64,000 bases of DNA from an uncultured Hyphomicrobiales bacterium (GCA_903861645.1 CAIOVE010000043.1:41925-105924); one strand, 5' to 3'. Shown: positions 36,541 to 45,713, counted from the stretch's first letter. Notes: a model not told the origin generated them from the sequence alone. A program made the numbers and translations.

Positions 36541-36814
36541 TGCGTTCGCGGGTCCGGATCGATGATTCCGCGCAGTCTATCCCCGTCCGGGCCGTTTTCC
36601 ACCCCCGTATTCGGCGGGCGGCCCACATTCCCGGCTTCCGGGCGATCCGGCGTGTCGCGCGCGCCGCGCGCCGCGACGTTCCGCGATCTAAATGAATATG
36701 CTAGAGACGAGCGAGAATCGAAGTCTGGTCGCCGTTCGTATTCGGACCGCGCGGAAGACTGTTTATCCGACGCCATGCGGCCCGTATTCTTGCGCGGCCC
36801 GGGGGGACCACGGG

Positions 36815-38173
36815 ATGGCTAGAAAGTATTTCGGCACCGACGGCATTCGCGGCAAGGCCAATGGCGTCATCACCCCCGAGCTCGCCCTCAAGGTCGGGCA
36901 GGCGGCGGGCATCGCCTTCCAGCGCGGCGAGCATCGCCATCGCGTGGTCATCGGCAAGGACACGCGGCTTTCCGGCTACATGATCGAATACGCCATGGTC
37001 GCCGGCTTCACCTCCGTCGGCATGGATGTGCTGCTGCTCGGCCCCATCCCGACCCCCGCCGTCGCCATGTTGACCCGCTCCATGCGCGCCGATCTTGGCG
37101 TGATGATCTCCGCTTCGCATAATTCGTTCGAGGACAATGGCATCAAGCTGTTCGGGCCGGACGGCTTCAAGCTGTCGGACGACGTCGAGAGCGAGATCGA
37201 GGCATTGCTTGGAAGCGATCTCGCGCCGCGCCTGTCGCCGTCGCGCGACCTCGGTCGCGCCAAGCGCGTCGAGAGCGTGCACGCCCGCTACATCGAATTC
37301 GCCAAGCGCACCCTGCCGCGCAACCTGTCGCTGGACGGCCTGCGCATCGTGCTCGATTGCGCCCACGGGGCCGCCTACAAGGTGGCGCCGGAAGCGCTAT
37401 GGGAACTGGGCGCCGAGGTGTTCACCATCGGCGACGAGCCGAACGGCTTCAACATCAACCACGAGGTCGGTTCGACCGCGCCCGACGCGCTGATCCACAA
37501 GGTGCGCGAGATGCGCGCCGACATCGGCATCGCGCTCGATGGCGACGCCGACCGGGTGATCGTGGTGGACGAACGGGGCCAGATCGTCGACGGCGACCAG
37601 CTCATGGCGGTTGTCGCCCATGGCTGGCAGGAAGACGGGCGCCTGTCGAAGCCGGGCATCGTGACCACGGTCATGTCCAACCTGGGGCTGGAGCGGTATC
37701 TCGCGTCGATCGGTCTCGAAATGCCGCGCACGCAGGTGGGCGACCGCTATGTTCTCGAATACATGCGCGAGCACGGATTCAACGTAGGCGGCGAGCAGTC
37801 CGGCCATATCGTCCTGTCGGACTTCACCACGACGGGCGACGGCCTCGTGTCGGCCTTGCAAATCCTCGCCGCCGTGCAGAAGCAGCAGAAACCGGTCAGT
37901 CAGGTCTGCCATGTCTTCGATCCCGTGCCGCAATTGCTGAAAAACGTCCGTTACGCCGGCGGCAAGCCGCTCGCCAACGAAGGCGTCAAGCGAGCGATCG
38001 CGGAAGCCGAAAGCCAGCTTGGCAAGTCGGGCCGGCTGGTTATCCGGCCTTCGGGCACGGAGCCGGTGATTCGCGTCATGGCCGAGGGCGACGATCGGGC
38101 GATGGTCGAGCGGGTTGTCGACGCCATTTGCGCCGAAATATCGGGCGCCGCCGGCAGGATAGCGGCCGAGTAA
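36815..38173 (+). CDS. glmM: Phosphoglucosamine mutase GlmM
   Basis: Converts glucosamine-6-phosphate to glucosamine-1-phosphate for UDP-GlcNAc and hence peptidoglycan and LPS. The 452-residue protein starts [13 protein letters not shown], has the active-site phosphoserine in ISASHN (Ser101), the metal-binding DGDADR near residue 244 and the C-terminal phosphate-binding [15 protein letters not shown]. The ATG at 36815 is preceded by GGGGGG; the frame is open 40 codons further but not family-like. Two GANTC sites lie in the 270 bases upstream. Normally next to ftsH; here separated by arsC and the SMR gene. Confidence 0.97.
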   Translation: MARKYFGTDGIRGKANGVITPELALKVGQAAGIAFQRGEHRHRVVIGKDTRLSGYMIEYAMVAGFTSVGMDVLLLGPIPTPAVAMLTRSMRADLGVMISASHNSFEDNGIKLFGPDGFKLSDDVESEIEALLGSDLAPRLSPSRDLGRAKRVESVHARYIEFAKRTLPRNLSLDGLRIVLDCAHGAAYKVAPEALWELGAEVFTIGDEPNGFNINHEVGSTAPDALIHKVREMRADIGIALDGDADRVIVVDERGQIVDGDQLMAVVAHGWQEDGRLSKPGIVTTVMSNLGLERYLASIGLEMPRTQVGDRYVLEYMREHGFNVGGEQSGHIVLSDFTTTGDGLVSALQILAAVQKQQKPVSQVCHVFDPVPQLLKNVRYAGGKPLANEGVKRAIAEAESQLGKSGRLVIRPSGTEPVIRVMAEGDDRAMVERVVDAICAEISGAAGRIAAE

Positions 38174-38212
38174 TGATTAATTCGCGATGATTATTAAGCT
38201 TAAGGATTAGGG

Positions 38213-38227
38213 TTAAACTTGCTTTAA
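38213..38227 (+). promoter_or_regulatory. CtrA-type box upstream of the first outer-membrane protein
   Basis: TTAA (38213-38216), seven bases, TTAA (38224-38227) matches the CtrA consensus exactly. It lies 75 bases before the ATG at 38302 in an AT-rich stretch full of additional TTAA repeats (38193-38202). CtrA is reported to bind upstream of omp25 in Brucella; assignment here is by motif. Confidence 0.65.
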
Positions 38228-38301
38228 GAAGTTTCGAGCATTCTCCCTTCTCAGTCGACGTGAGTGAGACGTTCGCGCCGTTGGAACGAAGGGAATTTTC
38301 A

Positions 38302-39345
38302 ATGAGTCCGATCCGGGCCCTTGGTATCGCGACCGCTGTCGCACTGGCGCCGCAAATCGCGCGCGCCGCCGATATGCTTCCGCCCCCTCCCATGGTCGAG
38401 GCGCCGTTGCGCGGCGCGATCCTGTCGGATCCCGACATGAGCGGGTGGTACATCCGCGGCGATGTCGGCGCTGGCATCGAATCCGTCAGCACCAGCACGA
38501 AATTCACCGCCGTCGGCGTGACCGTTCCGGACAACCGGTTCGATGCGCAGTCGATTGGCTCGTCGGCCTTCGTGCGCCTCGGCGTCGGTTACCAGTTCAA
38601 CAACTGGTTCCGGGCGGACATCACCGGCGAAATTCGCTCCAGCGCCGCATACCACGCGGTCGAGAGCTATAACGCGGGCCTGTTCCTGCCGATCCCGACC
38701 GCCGATCGCGGATACGACAATTATTCCTCCAGCATTCAGTCGTCGGTTTTCCTCGCCAACGGCTACTTCGATCTCGGCACCTGGTATGGGCTGACCCCCT
38801 ACATCGGCGCCGGCGTCGGTTTCGCGGCCCATAACGTCAGCGGCCTGAACGACATCGGCGGCACCCAGCCGATCGGTCAGACGGCGGGCGGCGTTGCGAT
38901 CTACGGCTCGGGCGGCTATGGTTTCGCGCCGAGCAAGGTGTCGATCGCGCCGGCCTTCGCGCTGATGACGGGCCTGTCCTGGGACGTGAACAAGCGCCTC
39001 AAGCTGGAAATCGGCTATCGCTACCTGAACATGGGCTCGGCCACGGCGGGTGTCATCACCTGTCAGCCGAACATCCCCTCGACGAATTGCCCCTTCGAGC
39101 GCCAGTCCTACAAGCTGTCCTCGCAGGACGTGCACATCGGCATGCGCTGGATGCTGTCGGAAGCCTCGACCTCGGCGAGCTATTCGGCCAGCGCGACGCT
39201 GCCCTCGGCGAATTACGCGGCGGGCGGTTACGGTTCCGGTCAGGTCGTCACCAGCGGCCAGGTTGTTCAGGGCGGCGGCTATGGCGCGGCCGGCGGCGCC
39301 TACGTGGCCAGCGGCAGCGTTTCGACCAGCCGTCCGCGGTACTGA
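38302..39345 (+). CDS. Outer-membrane beta-barrel protein (Omp25/31-like)
   Basis: A 347-residue protein with a signal peptide (about residues 1-22, ending ARAAD). The mature N-terminus MSGWYIRGDVGAG and strands such as FVRLGVGYQFNNWFRADITGE and GLTPYIGAGVGFAAHNVSG are typical of eight-stranded Omp25/31/OmpA-like barrels of Hyphomicrobiales. Unlike most barrels the C-terminus is not a lone aromatic strand but a low-complexity Ser/Gly/Tyr tail of about 50 residues ending RPRY. Two cysteines (TCQPNIPSTNCPF) lie in one loop. A CtrA box and a strong terminator flank it. Similar in organisation to the next gene. Confidence 0.85.
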   Translation: MSPIRALGIATAVALAPQIARAADMLPPPPMVEAPLRGAILSDPDMSGWYIRGDVGAGIESVSTSTKFTAVGVTVPDNRFDAQSIGSSAFVRLGVGYQFNNWFRADITGEIRSSAAYHAVESYNAGLFLPIPTADRGYDNYSSSIQSSVFLANGYFDLGTWYGLTPYIGAGVGFAAHNVSGLNDIGGTQPIGQTAGGVAIYGSGGYGFAPSKVSIAPAFALMTGLSWDVNKRLKLEIGYRYLNMGSATAGVITCQPNIPSTNCPFERQSYKLSSQDVHIGMRWMLSEASTSASYSASATLPSANYAAGGYGSGQVVTSGQVVQGGGYGAAGGAYVASGSVSTSRPRY

Positions 39346-39372
39346 GACTAGTATTCACACCATCGAACTTCG

Positions 39373-39402
39373 AAAAGCGCGGGATATCCCCGCGCTTTTT
39401 TT
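39373..39402 (+). terminator. Intrinsic terminator after the first OMP gene
   Basis: AAAAGCGCGGG (39373-39383) pairs with CCCGCGCTTTT (39389-39399) over 11 bp with a five-base loop, and is followed by a run of seven T. Strong factor-independent terminator 28 bases after the stop codon. Confidence 0.93.
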
Positions 39403-39437
39403 ATTTTTACAAAGTCAATTCAAAAAAAGATTTATAG

Positions 39438-39452
39438 TTAAGCGACGATTAA
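39438..39452 (+). promoter_or_regulatory. CtrA-type box upstream of the second outer-membrane protein
   Basis: TTAA (39438-39441), seven bases (GCGACGA), TTAA (39449-39452) is a perfect CtrA box. It lies 61 bases before the ATG at 39513 in an AT-rich intergenic region directly after the terminator of the first OMP gene. A GANTC site (GAATC) lies near 39475. Confidence 0.65.
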
Positions 39453-39512
39453 GCAATCTCGTCCATCATCCTTGGGAATCACATGCAACGGTGATTGTCG
39501 AAGGAGTTTGAT

Positions 39513-40481
39513 ATGGTTGGCCTCGGGAGATTGGCTTTGGCCGGCGTCATGGCGATCGCGCTGACGCCGCGCGCGATGGCCGCGGACTGGCTCAAGTCCA
39601 TGGTCGAGCCAGCGCCGGAAGCCGCGCTCGCCGCCGATCCGGTGGAGCTTGGAACGGGCTGGTATCTGCGCGGCGACGCGGGCCTTGGCTTCGACACCAT
39701 TCCCAAGATATCTGGCAGCGCCACCAACAAGAACAATCTGTCCGCGTGGTCGGTTGATCTCGGCGTTGGCTACAAGGTCAACAACTGGCTGCGCTTCGAT
39801 ATCGGCTTCGACATGCGCAAGCCACAGAACAACACGGTGTCGACGCTCAAGCTCGCCGATGGCGTGTCGAACATCACCTGTCCCTATTTGCTGCAAGGCC
39901 TGACTTCGCAGGCGAACGGAACACTGCTGGGATATTTGTGGGCCGATCAGGCCGGCACCTGTCAGCAAAAAACGACCTCCGATCTTCGCTCGCTGGCGCT
40001 CATGCTGAACGGCTATGTCGATCTGGGCACCTGGAACGGAATTACCCCCTATGTTGGCGCCGGCGTTGGCGTTTCCCGTCTGACCTCAAGCGCCTCGGTC
40101 AACTACTACAAGACCTCGGATGGCTCGCTCTACACGGCCGATCTGACGCCGACGGGCAATTATCCGCTCATCTGGCTTGACCAGTTCGGCAATATTGTCG
40201 GCGGGAGCATCGCCAATCAGCCCAACATTCCCTACACGGGCAAGCCCGTGACCTTCGCCAAGCAGAACTGGACGCAGGTCGCCAATTCCACGCGCTACAA
40301 CTTCGCCTGGTCGCTGATGGCCGGCGTCGCCTACGCGCTCAACGATCGCGCCAAGCTCGACATCGGCTTCCGCTACATGAACCTTGGCCAGTATCAGCCC
40401 CTGCCGGGCTCGACGGCCGCGGGCGTCGGCACGGTCAGCGTCAAGGAAGTCAAGGTTGGCGTTCGCTACATGATCGACTGA
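39513..40481 (+). CDS. Outer-membrane beta-barrel protein (Omp25/31-like)
   Basis: A 322-residue exported barrel. The signal peptide covers about residues 1-23 (ending RAMAAD). Strand patterns include WYLRGDAGLGFDT and VDLGVGYKVNNWLRFDIGFDM, GITPYVGAGVGVSRL and the C-terminal VSVKEVKVGVRYMID. Two cysteines (NITCPYLL, GTCQQK) may pair. The AAGGAG before the ATG at 39513 is an excellent Shine-Dalgarno. It is a paralogue in organisation, though not closely in sequence, of the preceding OMP. Terminator at 40509-40530. Confidence 0.85.
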   Translation: MVGLGRLALAGVMAIALTPRAMAADWLKSMVEPAPEAALAADPVELGTGWYLRGDAGLGFDTIPKISGSATNKNNLSAWSVDLGVGYKVNNWLRFDIGFDMRKPQNNTVSTLKLADGVSNITCPYLLQGLTSQANGTLLGYLWADQAGTCQQKTTSDLRSLALMLNGYVDLGTWNGITPYVGAGVGVSRLTSSASVNYYKTSDGSLYTADLTPTGNYPLIWLDQFGNIVGGSIANQPNIPYTGKPVTFAKQNWTQVANSTRYNFAWSLMAGVAYALNDRAKLDIGFRYMNLGQYQPLPGSTAAGVGTVSVKEVKVGVRYMID

Positions 40482-40508
40482 CGCCAACGCGCCAGAAGTA
40501 TCGTCAAG

Positions 40509-40530
40509 CGGGGCCTGGGGCCCCGTTTTT
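40509..40530 (+). terminator. Intrinsic terminator after the second OMP gene
   Basis: CGGGGCC (40509-40515) and GGCCCCG (40519-40525) form a 7-bp GC stem with loop TGG and a TTTTT run at 40526-40530, 28 bases after the stop codon. Confidence 0.92.
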
Positions 40531-40607
40531 CGTTTGAGGCGCGCGATTGACAACGCGCCCCGCCGCACTAGCCTCCGGCCATAAACAATCACGGGCGGAG
40601 ACGGGGA

Positions 40608-41747
40608 ATGGCGGGTTATTTCGGCGCGAACAAATACAAGTTCGGCGTGTTCGGCATCAATTGCGCGGGCGGCATGACGCCCAGTCGCGCGCCGGAGCGC
40701 TGGCGCGCCGACTGGGACGAGATGGTCGAGGTCGCCACGCTCGCCGATCGATCGGGCGTCGAGTTCCTGCTGCCGATCGCCAAATGGCACGGACTTGGCG
40801 GCGAGGCGGACATGTGGGGCCGTTCGTTCGAAACGTTCACGCAGGCCGCCGCGCTTGGCGCCCTGACGAAGAACATCGGCGTCTTCGTCACGGCGCATGT
40901 TTCGCTGATCACCGCCGCCTTCGCCGCCAAGGCGATCACCACCGTCGATCACGCCACCCATGGGCGCGCCGGCCTCAACATCGTGTGCGGCTGGAACCCC
41001 GATGAGTTCAGCCCGCACGGCATCACCCTGACCGGCGAGCGCCGCTATGATCGTGGCTTCGAGTGGTATCAGATCTACGCCAAGATGATGGAGGGCGGAC
41101 CGAAGTTCGACTGGAAGGGCGAGTTCTTCGACCTGCAGGGCGTGATCACCGATCCGCTGCCGGTGCAGAAGCCGCGACCGCCGGTCATGTCCGCCGCGCA
41201 ATCGGGCGATGGCCAGATTTTCGCCGCGCGCACGGCGGACATCCTGTTCACCGCGTTGCAGAGCCTCGATGTCGCCAGCGCCACGGTGGCGAACCTCAAC
41301 AATCTCGCCGCCACGTACGGACGCAAGCCCGACGTCTACGTGGAGACGCAATTCGTCTGCAAGCCGACCCGCAAGGAAGCGCTGGACTACGCCCATTACT
41401 ACGCGGTCGAAATGGCCGACCCCGACGCGCCCGCCTATTTCGCGCGGCAGAAGGCGCGCACCATGTCGAGCAGCACGCGCACGGGCGACACCGTCGCCGA
41501 CCGCGCGCTGGCGGCCTCGCTCGATGGCTCCAAGGCGCCGCGCTATCCCGGCATGTTCGCGGGCATGTATCCGGTGATCGGCACGCCCGACGATATCGTC
41601 GACGAACTGGAGAAAATATCCGCGCTCGGCGTCGCGGGCTCTACGCTGGTGTTCCTGAACTACCTCCAGGAACTGCCTTATTTCGTGCAGGAGGTCTTCC
41701 CGCGCATGGAGCGGCGGGGGCTTCGCGCGCCGGTCGCGACGGGATGA
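40608..41747 (+). CDS. LLM-class flavin-dependent oxidoreductase (RutA-like)
   Basis: A 379-residue luciferase-like monooxygenase fold protein that uses reduced FMN and O2. The N-terminal strand KFGVFGINCAGG and the blocks LGALTKNIGVFVTAHVSL and DHATHGRAGLNIVCGWNPDEF are the core of the alkanesulfonate/pyrimidine monooxygenase (SsuD/RutA) group. No reductase gene is adjacent; such enzymes take FMNH2 from general reductases. The ATG at 40608 follows GGGGA. It is not transcribed with serC as judged by the structured leader, although only 100 bases separate them. Substrate unknown. Confidence 0.87.
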   Translation: MAGYFGANKYKFGVFGINCAGGMTPSRAPERWRADWDEMVEVATLADRSGVEFLLPIAKWHGLGGEADMWGRSFETFTQAAALGALTKNIGVFVTAHVSLITAAFAAKAITTVDHATHGRAGLNIVCGWNPDEFSPHGITLTGERRYDRGFEWYQIYAKMMEGGPKFDWKGEFFDLQGVITDPLPVQKPRPPVMSAAQSGDGQIFAARTADILFTALQSLDVASATVANLNNLAATYGRKPDVYVETQFVCKPTRKEALDYAHYYAVEMADPDAPAYFARQKARTMSSSTRTGDTVADRALAASLDGSKAPRYPGMFAGMYPVIGTPDDIVDELEKISALGVAGSTLVFLNYLQELPYFVQEVFPRMERRGLRAPVATG

Positions 41748-41770
41748 CCGCCGCCGGCTCCGCTTGACGG

Positions 41771-41848
41771 CGCCGGTCGCTTCCCATATCGCCGACCTCG
41801 GGACACCTCCCCCCAACGGGAGGCGCCCATCTGAAAGGATGGTCTATC
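41771..41848 (+). promoter_or_regulatory. Structured serC leader (candidate serC RNA motif)
   Basis: The leader contains CCTCCC (41806-41811) pairing with GGGAGG (41818-41823) and, immediately after, CCATC (41827-41831) pairing with GATGG (41838-41842); seven bases later the serC ATG begins. From memory, the block CTCGGGAC plus the Pro-like CCTCCC...GGGAGGCGCCC resembles the serC RNA motif reported upstream of serC in alphaproteobacteria. The second hairpin would cover the ribosome-binding region, so translational control by serine-pathway state is plausible. No T-tract occurs, so transcription termination is unlikely. Confidence 0.55.
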
Positions 41849-43006
41849 ATGACGACGTCGATCCCCGGCCAGAGGCCGGCCAATCCCTGTTTCTCGTCCG
41901 GCCCCTGCGCCAAGCGCCCGGGCTATTCCCTGCAAAACCTGAAGGACGCGCCGCTCGGGCGGTCGCATCGCGCCAAGGCTGGCAAGGTCAAGCTCAAGCG
42001 CGCCATCGACCTGACGCGCGAAATCCTCGGCGTTCCCGCCAATTACCTGATCGGCATCGTGCCGGCGTCCGACACGGGCGCGGTCGAGATGGCGCTCTGG
42101 TCGCTGCTCGGCGCCCGCGGCGTCGACATGCTGTCGTGGGAGAGCTTCGGCGAGGGCTGGGTGACGGACGTCGTCAAGCAGCTGAAGCTGAAGGACGCGC
42201 GCGTTCTCAAGGCCGGCTACGGCGACATCGCCGATCTGGCCGCGGTGAATTTCGACAATGATGTCGTCTTCACGTGGAATGGCACGACGTCTGGCGTGAA
42301 GGTGCCGAATGGCGACTGGATCAAGGACGATCGCAAGGGCCTGACCATTTGCGACGCCACGTCGGCCGCCTTCGCGCAGCCGCTCGACTGGGCCAAGCTC
42401 GATGTCGTCACCTACTCCTGGCAGAAGGTGCTCGGCGGCGAGGCCGCGCACGGCATGCTCATTCTGGGACCGCGCGCGGTCGAGCGTCTTGAAAGCTACG
42501 CGCCCGCGTGGCCGCTGCCGAAGATTTTCCGCCTGACCAACAATGGCAAGCTCATCAAGGGCATTTTCGAGGGCGACACGATCAACACGCCCTCGATGCT
42601 CTGCGTCGAGGACTATATCGACGCGCTCGAATGGGCCCAGACCATCGGTGGCCTCAACGGACTGATGTCGCGCGCCAACGCCAACCTCAAGGCAATCGCC
42701 GACTGGGTCGCCAGGACGCCATGGGTGGATTTCCTCGCGACGAACGAGGCGATCCGCTCCAACACCAGCGTCTGTCTCAAGATCGTCGATCCCGCGATCA
42801 CGGCGCTGCCGGCGGAAGGGCAGGCGGCTTTCGTCAAGAAGATTCCCGCGCTGCTCGAGGCCGAGAAGATCGCCTACGACATCGACGGATATCGCGACGC
42901 CCCTCCCGGCTTGCGCATCTGGTGCGGCGCGACGGTCGAGACCGCCGACGTCGCCGCCCTGACGCATTGGCTCGACTGGGCCTTCGCCAAGGCGAAAGCC
43001 GCGTAA
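41849..43006 (+). CDS. serC: Phosphoserine aminotransferase SerC
   Basis: A PLP enzyme that makes 3-phosphoserine from 3-phosphohydroxypyruvate and glutamate. The 385-residue protein belongs to the alphaproteobacterial branch of SerC: N-terminal [17 protein letters not shown], the nucleophilic lysine in [15 protein letters not shown] (near residue 195) and the class V aminotransferase fold. It is the first gene of a serC-serA unit, 139 bases before serA, and is preceded by a structured leader. Serine made here also feeds glycine and one-carbon supply. Confidence 0.96.
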   Translation: MTTSIPGQRPANPCFSSGPCAKRPGYSLQNLKDAPLGRSHRAKAGKVKLKRAIDLTREILGVPANYLIGIVPASDTGAVEMALWSLLGARGVDMLSWESFGEGWVTDVVKQLKLKDARVLKAGYGDIADLAAVNFDNDVVFTWNGTTSGVKVPNGDWIKDDRKGLTICDATSAAFAQPLDWAKLDVVTYSWQKVLGGEAAHGMLILGPRAVERLESYAPAWPLPKIFRLTNNGKLIKGIFEGDTINTPSMLCVEDYIDALEWAQTIGGLNGLMSRANANLKAIADWVARTPWVDFLATNEAIRSNTSVCLKIVDPAITALPAEGQAAFVKKIPALLEAEKIAYDIDGYRDAPPGLRIWCGATVETADVAALTHWLDWAFAKAKAA

Positions 43007-43019
43007 ACCGCTCGTCGTT

Positions 43020-43135
43020 CAGGCTCCCGCCCGCGTGGCGGGAGCCTGTCGCGGCCCGCGTCGCCAGCCACTCTTTCCCCACGTTCGCCGGCTTCGCCGG
43101 CCCCCTTTTCCCCAGAGAGAAGGGGCATATCCCAG
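43020..43135. repeat. Palindromic intergenic element between serC and serA
   Basis: A perfect 12-bp inverted repeat (CAGGCTCCCGCC at 43020-43031 and GGCGGGAGCCTG at 43037-43048, loop of 5) is followed by a second hairpin-forming block in which CCGGC/GCCGG repeats (about 43091-43102) and CCCCTT (43105-43110) with AAGGGG (43123-43128) pair. The combination looks like a mobile-type palindromic repeat (RPE/BIME-like) of Hyphomicrobiales or a processed/attenuating mRNA element. No T-tract follows the first stem. Only this one copy is in the window, so its repeat nature is inference. Confidence 0.5.
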
Positions 43136-43145
43136 GGAGTATTCC

Positions 43146-44732
43146 ATGGCCCCCCGCGTTCTCATCTCCGACGCGCTGTCCACCGCCGCCGTCCAGATTT
43201 TCAAGGATCACGGCGTCGAGACGGACTTCCAGCCGAACCTCGGCAAGGACAAGGACAAGCTCGCCGAGATCATCGGCAACTATGATGGCCTCGCCATCCG
43301 CTCCAACACCAAGGTCACCGCGAAGCTGCTGGAGCGCGCGACGCGCCTGAAGGTCATTGGCCGCGCCGGCATCGGCGTCGACAATGTCGACATTCCCGCG
43401 GCGACCGCCAAGGGCATCATCGTGATGAACACGCCGTTCGGCAATTCGATCACGACCGCCGAGCACGCCATCGCCATGATGTTCGCGCTGGCGCGCGAGA
43501 TTCCCGCCGCCGACGCCTCGACGCAGGCGGGCAAGTGGGAAAAGAACCGCTTCATGGGCGTGGAAATCACCGCCAAGACGCTGGGCATCATCGGCTGCGG
43601 CAATATCGGCTCCATCGTCGCCGAGCGCGCCGTTGGCCTGCGCATGCGCGTCATCGCCTTCGACCCCTATCTCAGCCCCGAGCGGGCGCGCGATCTCGGC
43701 GTCGAGAAGGTCGAGCTCGACGAATTGCTGCGCCGCGCCGATTTCATCACGCTGCACACGCCGCTGACGCCGCAAACGCGCGGGATCATGGGCGCGGAAA
43801 ACATCGGCAAGACCAAGAAGGGCGTGCGCATCATCAACTGCGCGCGCGGCGAGCTGGTCGACGAGAAGGCCATGCGCGCGGCGCTTGATTCCGGCCACGT
43901 GGCCGGCGGCGCCTTCGACGTGTTCTCGGAGGAGCCGGCGACGTCGAACATCCTGTTCGGCCATCCCAATGTCGTGTGCACGCCGCATCTCGGCGCCTCC
44001 ACCACCGAGGCGCAGGAGAATGTCGCGTTGCAGGTCGCCGAGCAGATGTCCGACTATCTTATGCGTGGCGCCATCTCGAACGCGATCAACTTCCCCTCGA
44101 TCACCGCGGAGGAAGCGCCGCGGCTGAAGCCCTTCATCGCGCTCGCCGAGAAGCTGGGTTCCTTCGCCGGGCAGTTGACCGACACGAACATCAAGAAGGT
44201 CACCATCGTCTATGAAGGCGCCGTGGCCTCGCTCAAGACCAAGGCGCTCACCGCTTCCGCCATCGCCGGCCTGTTGCGGCCCCTGCTCGCCGACGTCAAC
44301 GTCGTGTCGGCGCCGATCGTCGCCAAGGAGCGTGGCGTCGTCATCGACGAGGTGACGCGCGCGGCGGAAGGCGATTACGAATCGCTGGTGACGCTGATCG
44401 TTTCGACCGAGACGATGGAGCGCTCGATTTCGGGCACGGTGTTCCAGGACGGCAAGCCGCGCATTCTCAACATCAAGGGGATCAAGGTCGACGCGGAATT
44501 CGCGCCCTCGATGATCTACGTGACCAACGAGGACAAGCCCGGATTTATCGGCCGTTTCGCCAGCATCCTCGGCGACGCCGGCGTCAACATCGCCACCTTC
44601 GCGCTCGGTCGCGACACGGAGGGCGGTTCGGCGATCGCGCTGGTCGAGGTCGACAGCGAAGTGCCCGACGCGGTGCTGACCAAGGTGCACGCGCTCGCGG
44701 GCGTGAAGCAGGTCAAGGCGCTCAGGTTCTGA
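43146..44732 (+). CDS. serA: D-3-phosphoglycerate dehydrogenase SerA
   Basis: The first enzyme of serine synthesis, NAD-dependent. The 528-residue type-I protein has the NAD-binding IIGCGNIGSIVAERAVGL (near residue 147), substrate-binding and catalytic regions FGNSITTAEHAIAMMFALAREI, and the catalytic His in GASTTEAQENVALQVAEQ, then the intervening ASB domain and a C-terminal ACT domain beginning near residue 457 (YVTNEDKPGFIGRFASILGDA), the serine feedback-inhibition site. The ATG at 43146 gives the family's MAPRVLISD start. Terminator follows at 44757-44784. Confidence 0.97.
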   Translation: MAPRVLISDALSTAAVQIFKDHGVETDFQPNLGKDKDKLAEIIGNYDGLAIRSNTKVTAKLLERATRLKVIGRAGIGVDNVDIPAATAKGIIVMNTPFGNSITTAEHAIAMMFALAREIPAADASTQAGKWEKNRFMGVEITAKTLGIIGCGNIGSIVAERAVGLRMRVIAFDPYLSPERARDLGVEKVELDELLRRADFITLHTPLTPQTRGIMGAENIGKTKKGVRIINCARGELVDEKAMRAALDSGHVAGGAFDVFSEEPATSNILFGHPNVVCTPHLGASTTEAQENVALQVAEQMSDYLMRGAISNAINFPSITAEEAPRLKPFIALAEKLGSFAGQLTDTNIKKVTIVYEGAVASLKTKALTASAIAGLLRPLLADVNVVSAPIVAKERGVVIDEVTRAAEGDYESLVTLIVSTETMERSISGTVFQDGKPRILNIKGIKVDAEFAPSMIYVTNEDKPGFIGRFASILGDAGVNIATFALGRDTEGGSAIALVEVDSEVPDAVLTKVHALAGVKQVKALRF

Positions 44733-44756
44733 CGAATCCGCCTCATCCAATGAACA

Positions 44757-44784
44757 AGGCGCCGGAGCGATCCGGCGCCTTTTT
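44757..44784 (+). terminator. Terminator after serA, possibly bidirectional
   Basis: AGGCGCCGGA (44757-44766) and TCCGGCGCCT (44771-44780) form a perfect 10-bp stem with loop GCGA and a TTTT run at 44781-44784 on the plus strand. It also lies just beyond the stop of the convergent EamA gene (stop at 44784), so it may serve both strands, although the T-tract for the minus strand is poor. Confidence 0.9.
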
Positions 44785-45713
44785 CATGCGCGCCCCATGC
44801 GCTCGGAAACGAAGATGCCGGCGAGCACCAGCGCCATGGATATGGCGTGGTAGGCGTGGAACGCCTCGCCGAGCAGCAGCACGGAGAGACCCGCGCCAAT
44901 GATGGGCACGAGATTCTGGAACACGCCGGCCCGGCTTGGCCCGATCAGTTCGACGGCCTTGATCCAGGACATCTGTCCGACGAGCGAGGTGAAGATCGCG
45001 ACATAGAAAATCGCGGACCATCCATAAGGCGTCGGCCAGATGAAGGAGCCGTCGAAGATTTCATAGGTCAGTCCCGGCAGCGAACTGACAAAGGCCGACA
45101 GCGCGATGCCGATGAAAAACGCGAAGGCCGTTATCGGCGGCTTCTTGCGAAGCGCGACGGTGAAGCCGGCGTAGAAAATCGTTCCGGCGAGTTCGATGAG
45201 ATCGCCAAGATTGAAGCGCAGCGCGCCGATGGCCGTGAGATCGCCCTGCGTCGCGACGACGAGAATGCCGATAATCGTCAGGGCGACGCCGATCATCTGA
45301 CGCCCACTGATGCGCGACCCAAAGACGATGCGCGCGCCGATGATCACCAGCACCGGAATGACCGCCGAAACGATGGCGATGTTGAGCCCGGTCGTGTATT
45401 TCGCCCCGCCGAAAAACAGCACGTTGGACATGCTGAAGCCGGCCGCGCCCATCGCCGCCACGTAGAGCCAGTGGGGCCGGAGCTGGACGAGCGCCGGCGC
45501 GATCGCGCGGCGCGCGAAAACCAGAACCAGCGCGCAAACGACCAGCCAGCGAAACGTCACGAGCGCGAAGGGCGAGACATGGCCAACGGCCGAGCGGGCG
45601 ACCACGACATTGCCGCCCCAGACCGTGACGGTCAGGGCCAGCGGCAGCCAGGGGGCCTTGGTCAGTCGGCTGGGCAGGGGCGCGGCGGCGCGCGCCGGGG
45701 GCGGGTTTTCCAT
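44784..45713 (-). CDS. EamA/DMT-family transporter (10 TM)
   Basis: A 309-residue transporter with two EamA repeats. Blocks seen: PLALTVTVWGGNVVVARSAVG in helix 1, VTFRWLVVCALVLVF in helix 2, FNLGDLIELAGTIFYAGF after the first repeat and VELIGPSRAGVFQNLVPIIGAGLSV near the C-terminus. It is paralogous to the two other full-length EamA proteins. It is the downstream partner of the gene at 45805-46806 on the same strand (91-base gap), so the two are probably a tandem pair. Confidence 0.87.
   Translation of the reverse strand: MENPPPARAAAPLPSRLTKAPWLPLALTVTVWGGNVVVARSAVGHVSPFALVTFRWLVVCALVLVFARRAIAPALVQLRPHWLYVAAMGAAGFSMSNVLFFGGAKYTTGLNIAIVSAVIPVLVIIGARIVFGSRISGRQMIGVALTIIGILVVATQGDLTAIGALRFNLGDLIELAGTIFYAGFTVALRKKPPITAFAFFIGIALSAFVSSLPGLTYEIFDGSFIWPTPYGWSAIFYVAIFTSLVGQMSWIKAVELIGPSRAGVFQNLVPIIGAGLSVLLLGEAFHAYHAISMALVLAGIFVSERMGRA

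Noticed and set aside
42834..44750. 638-residue minus-strand open frame over serA
   Set aside because: Antisense to serA, which has full motifs; low-complexity translation, no start signal.
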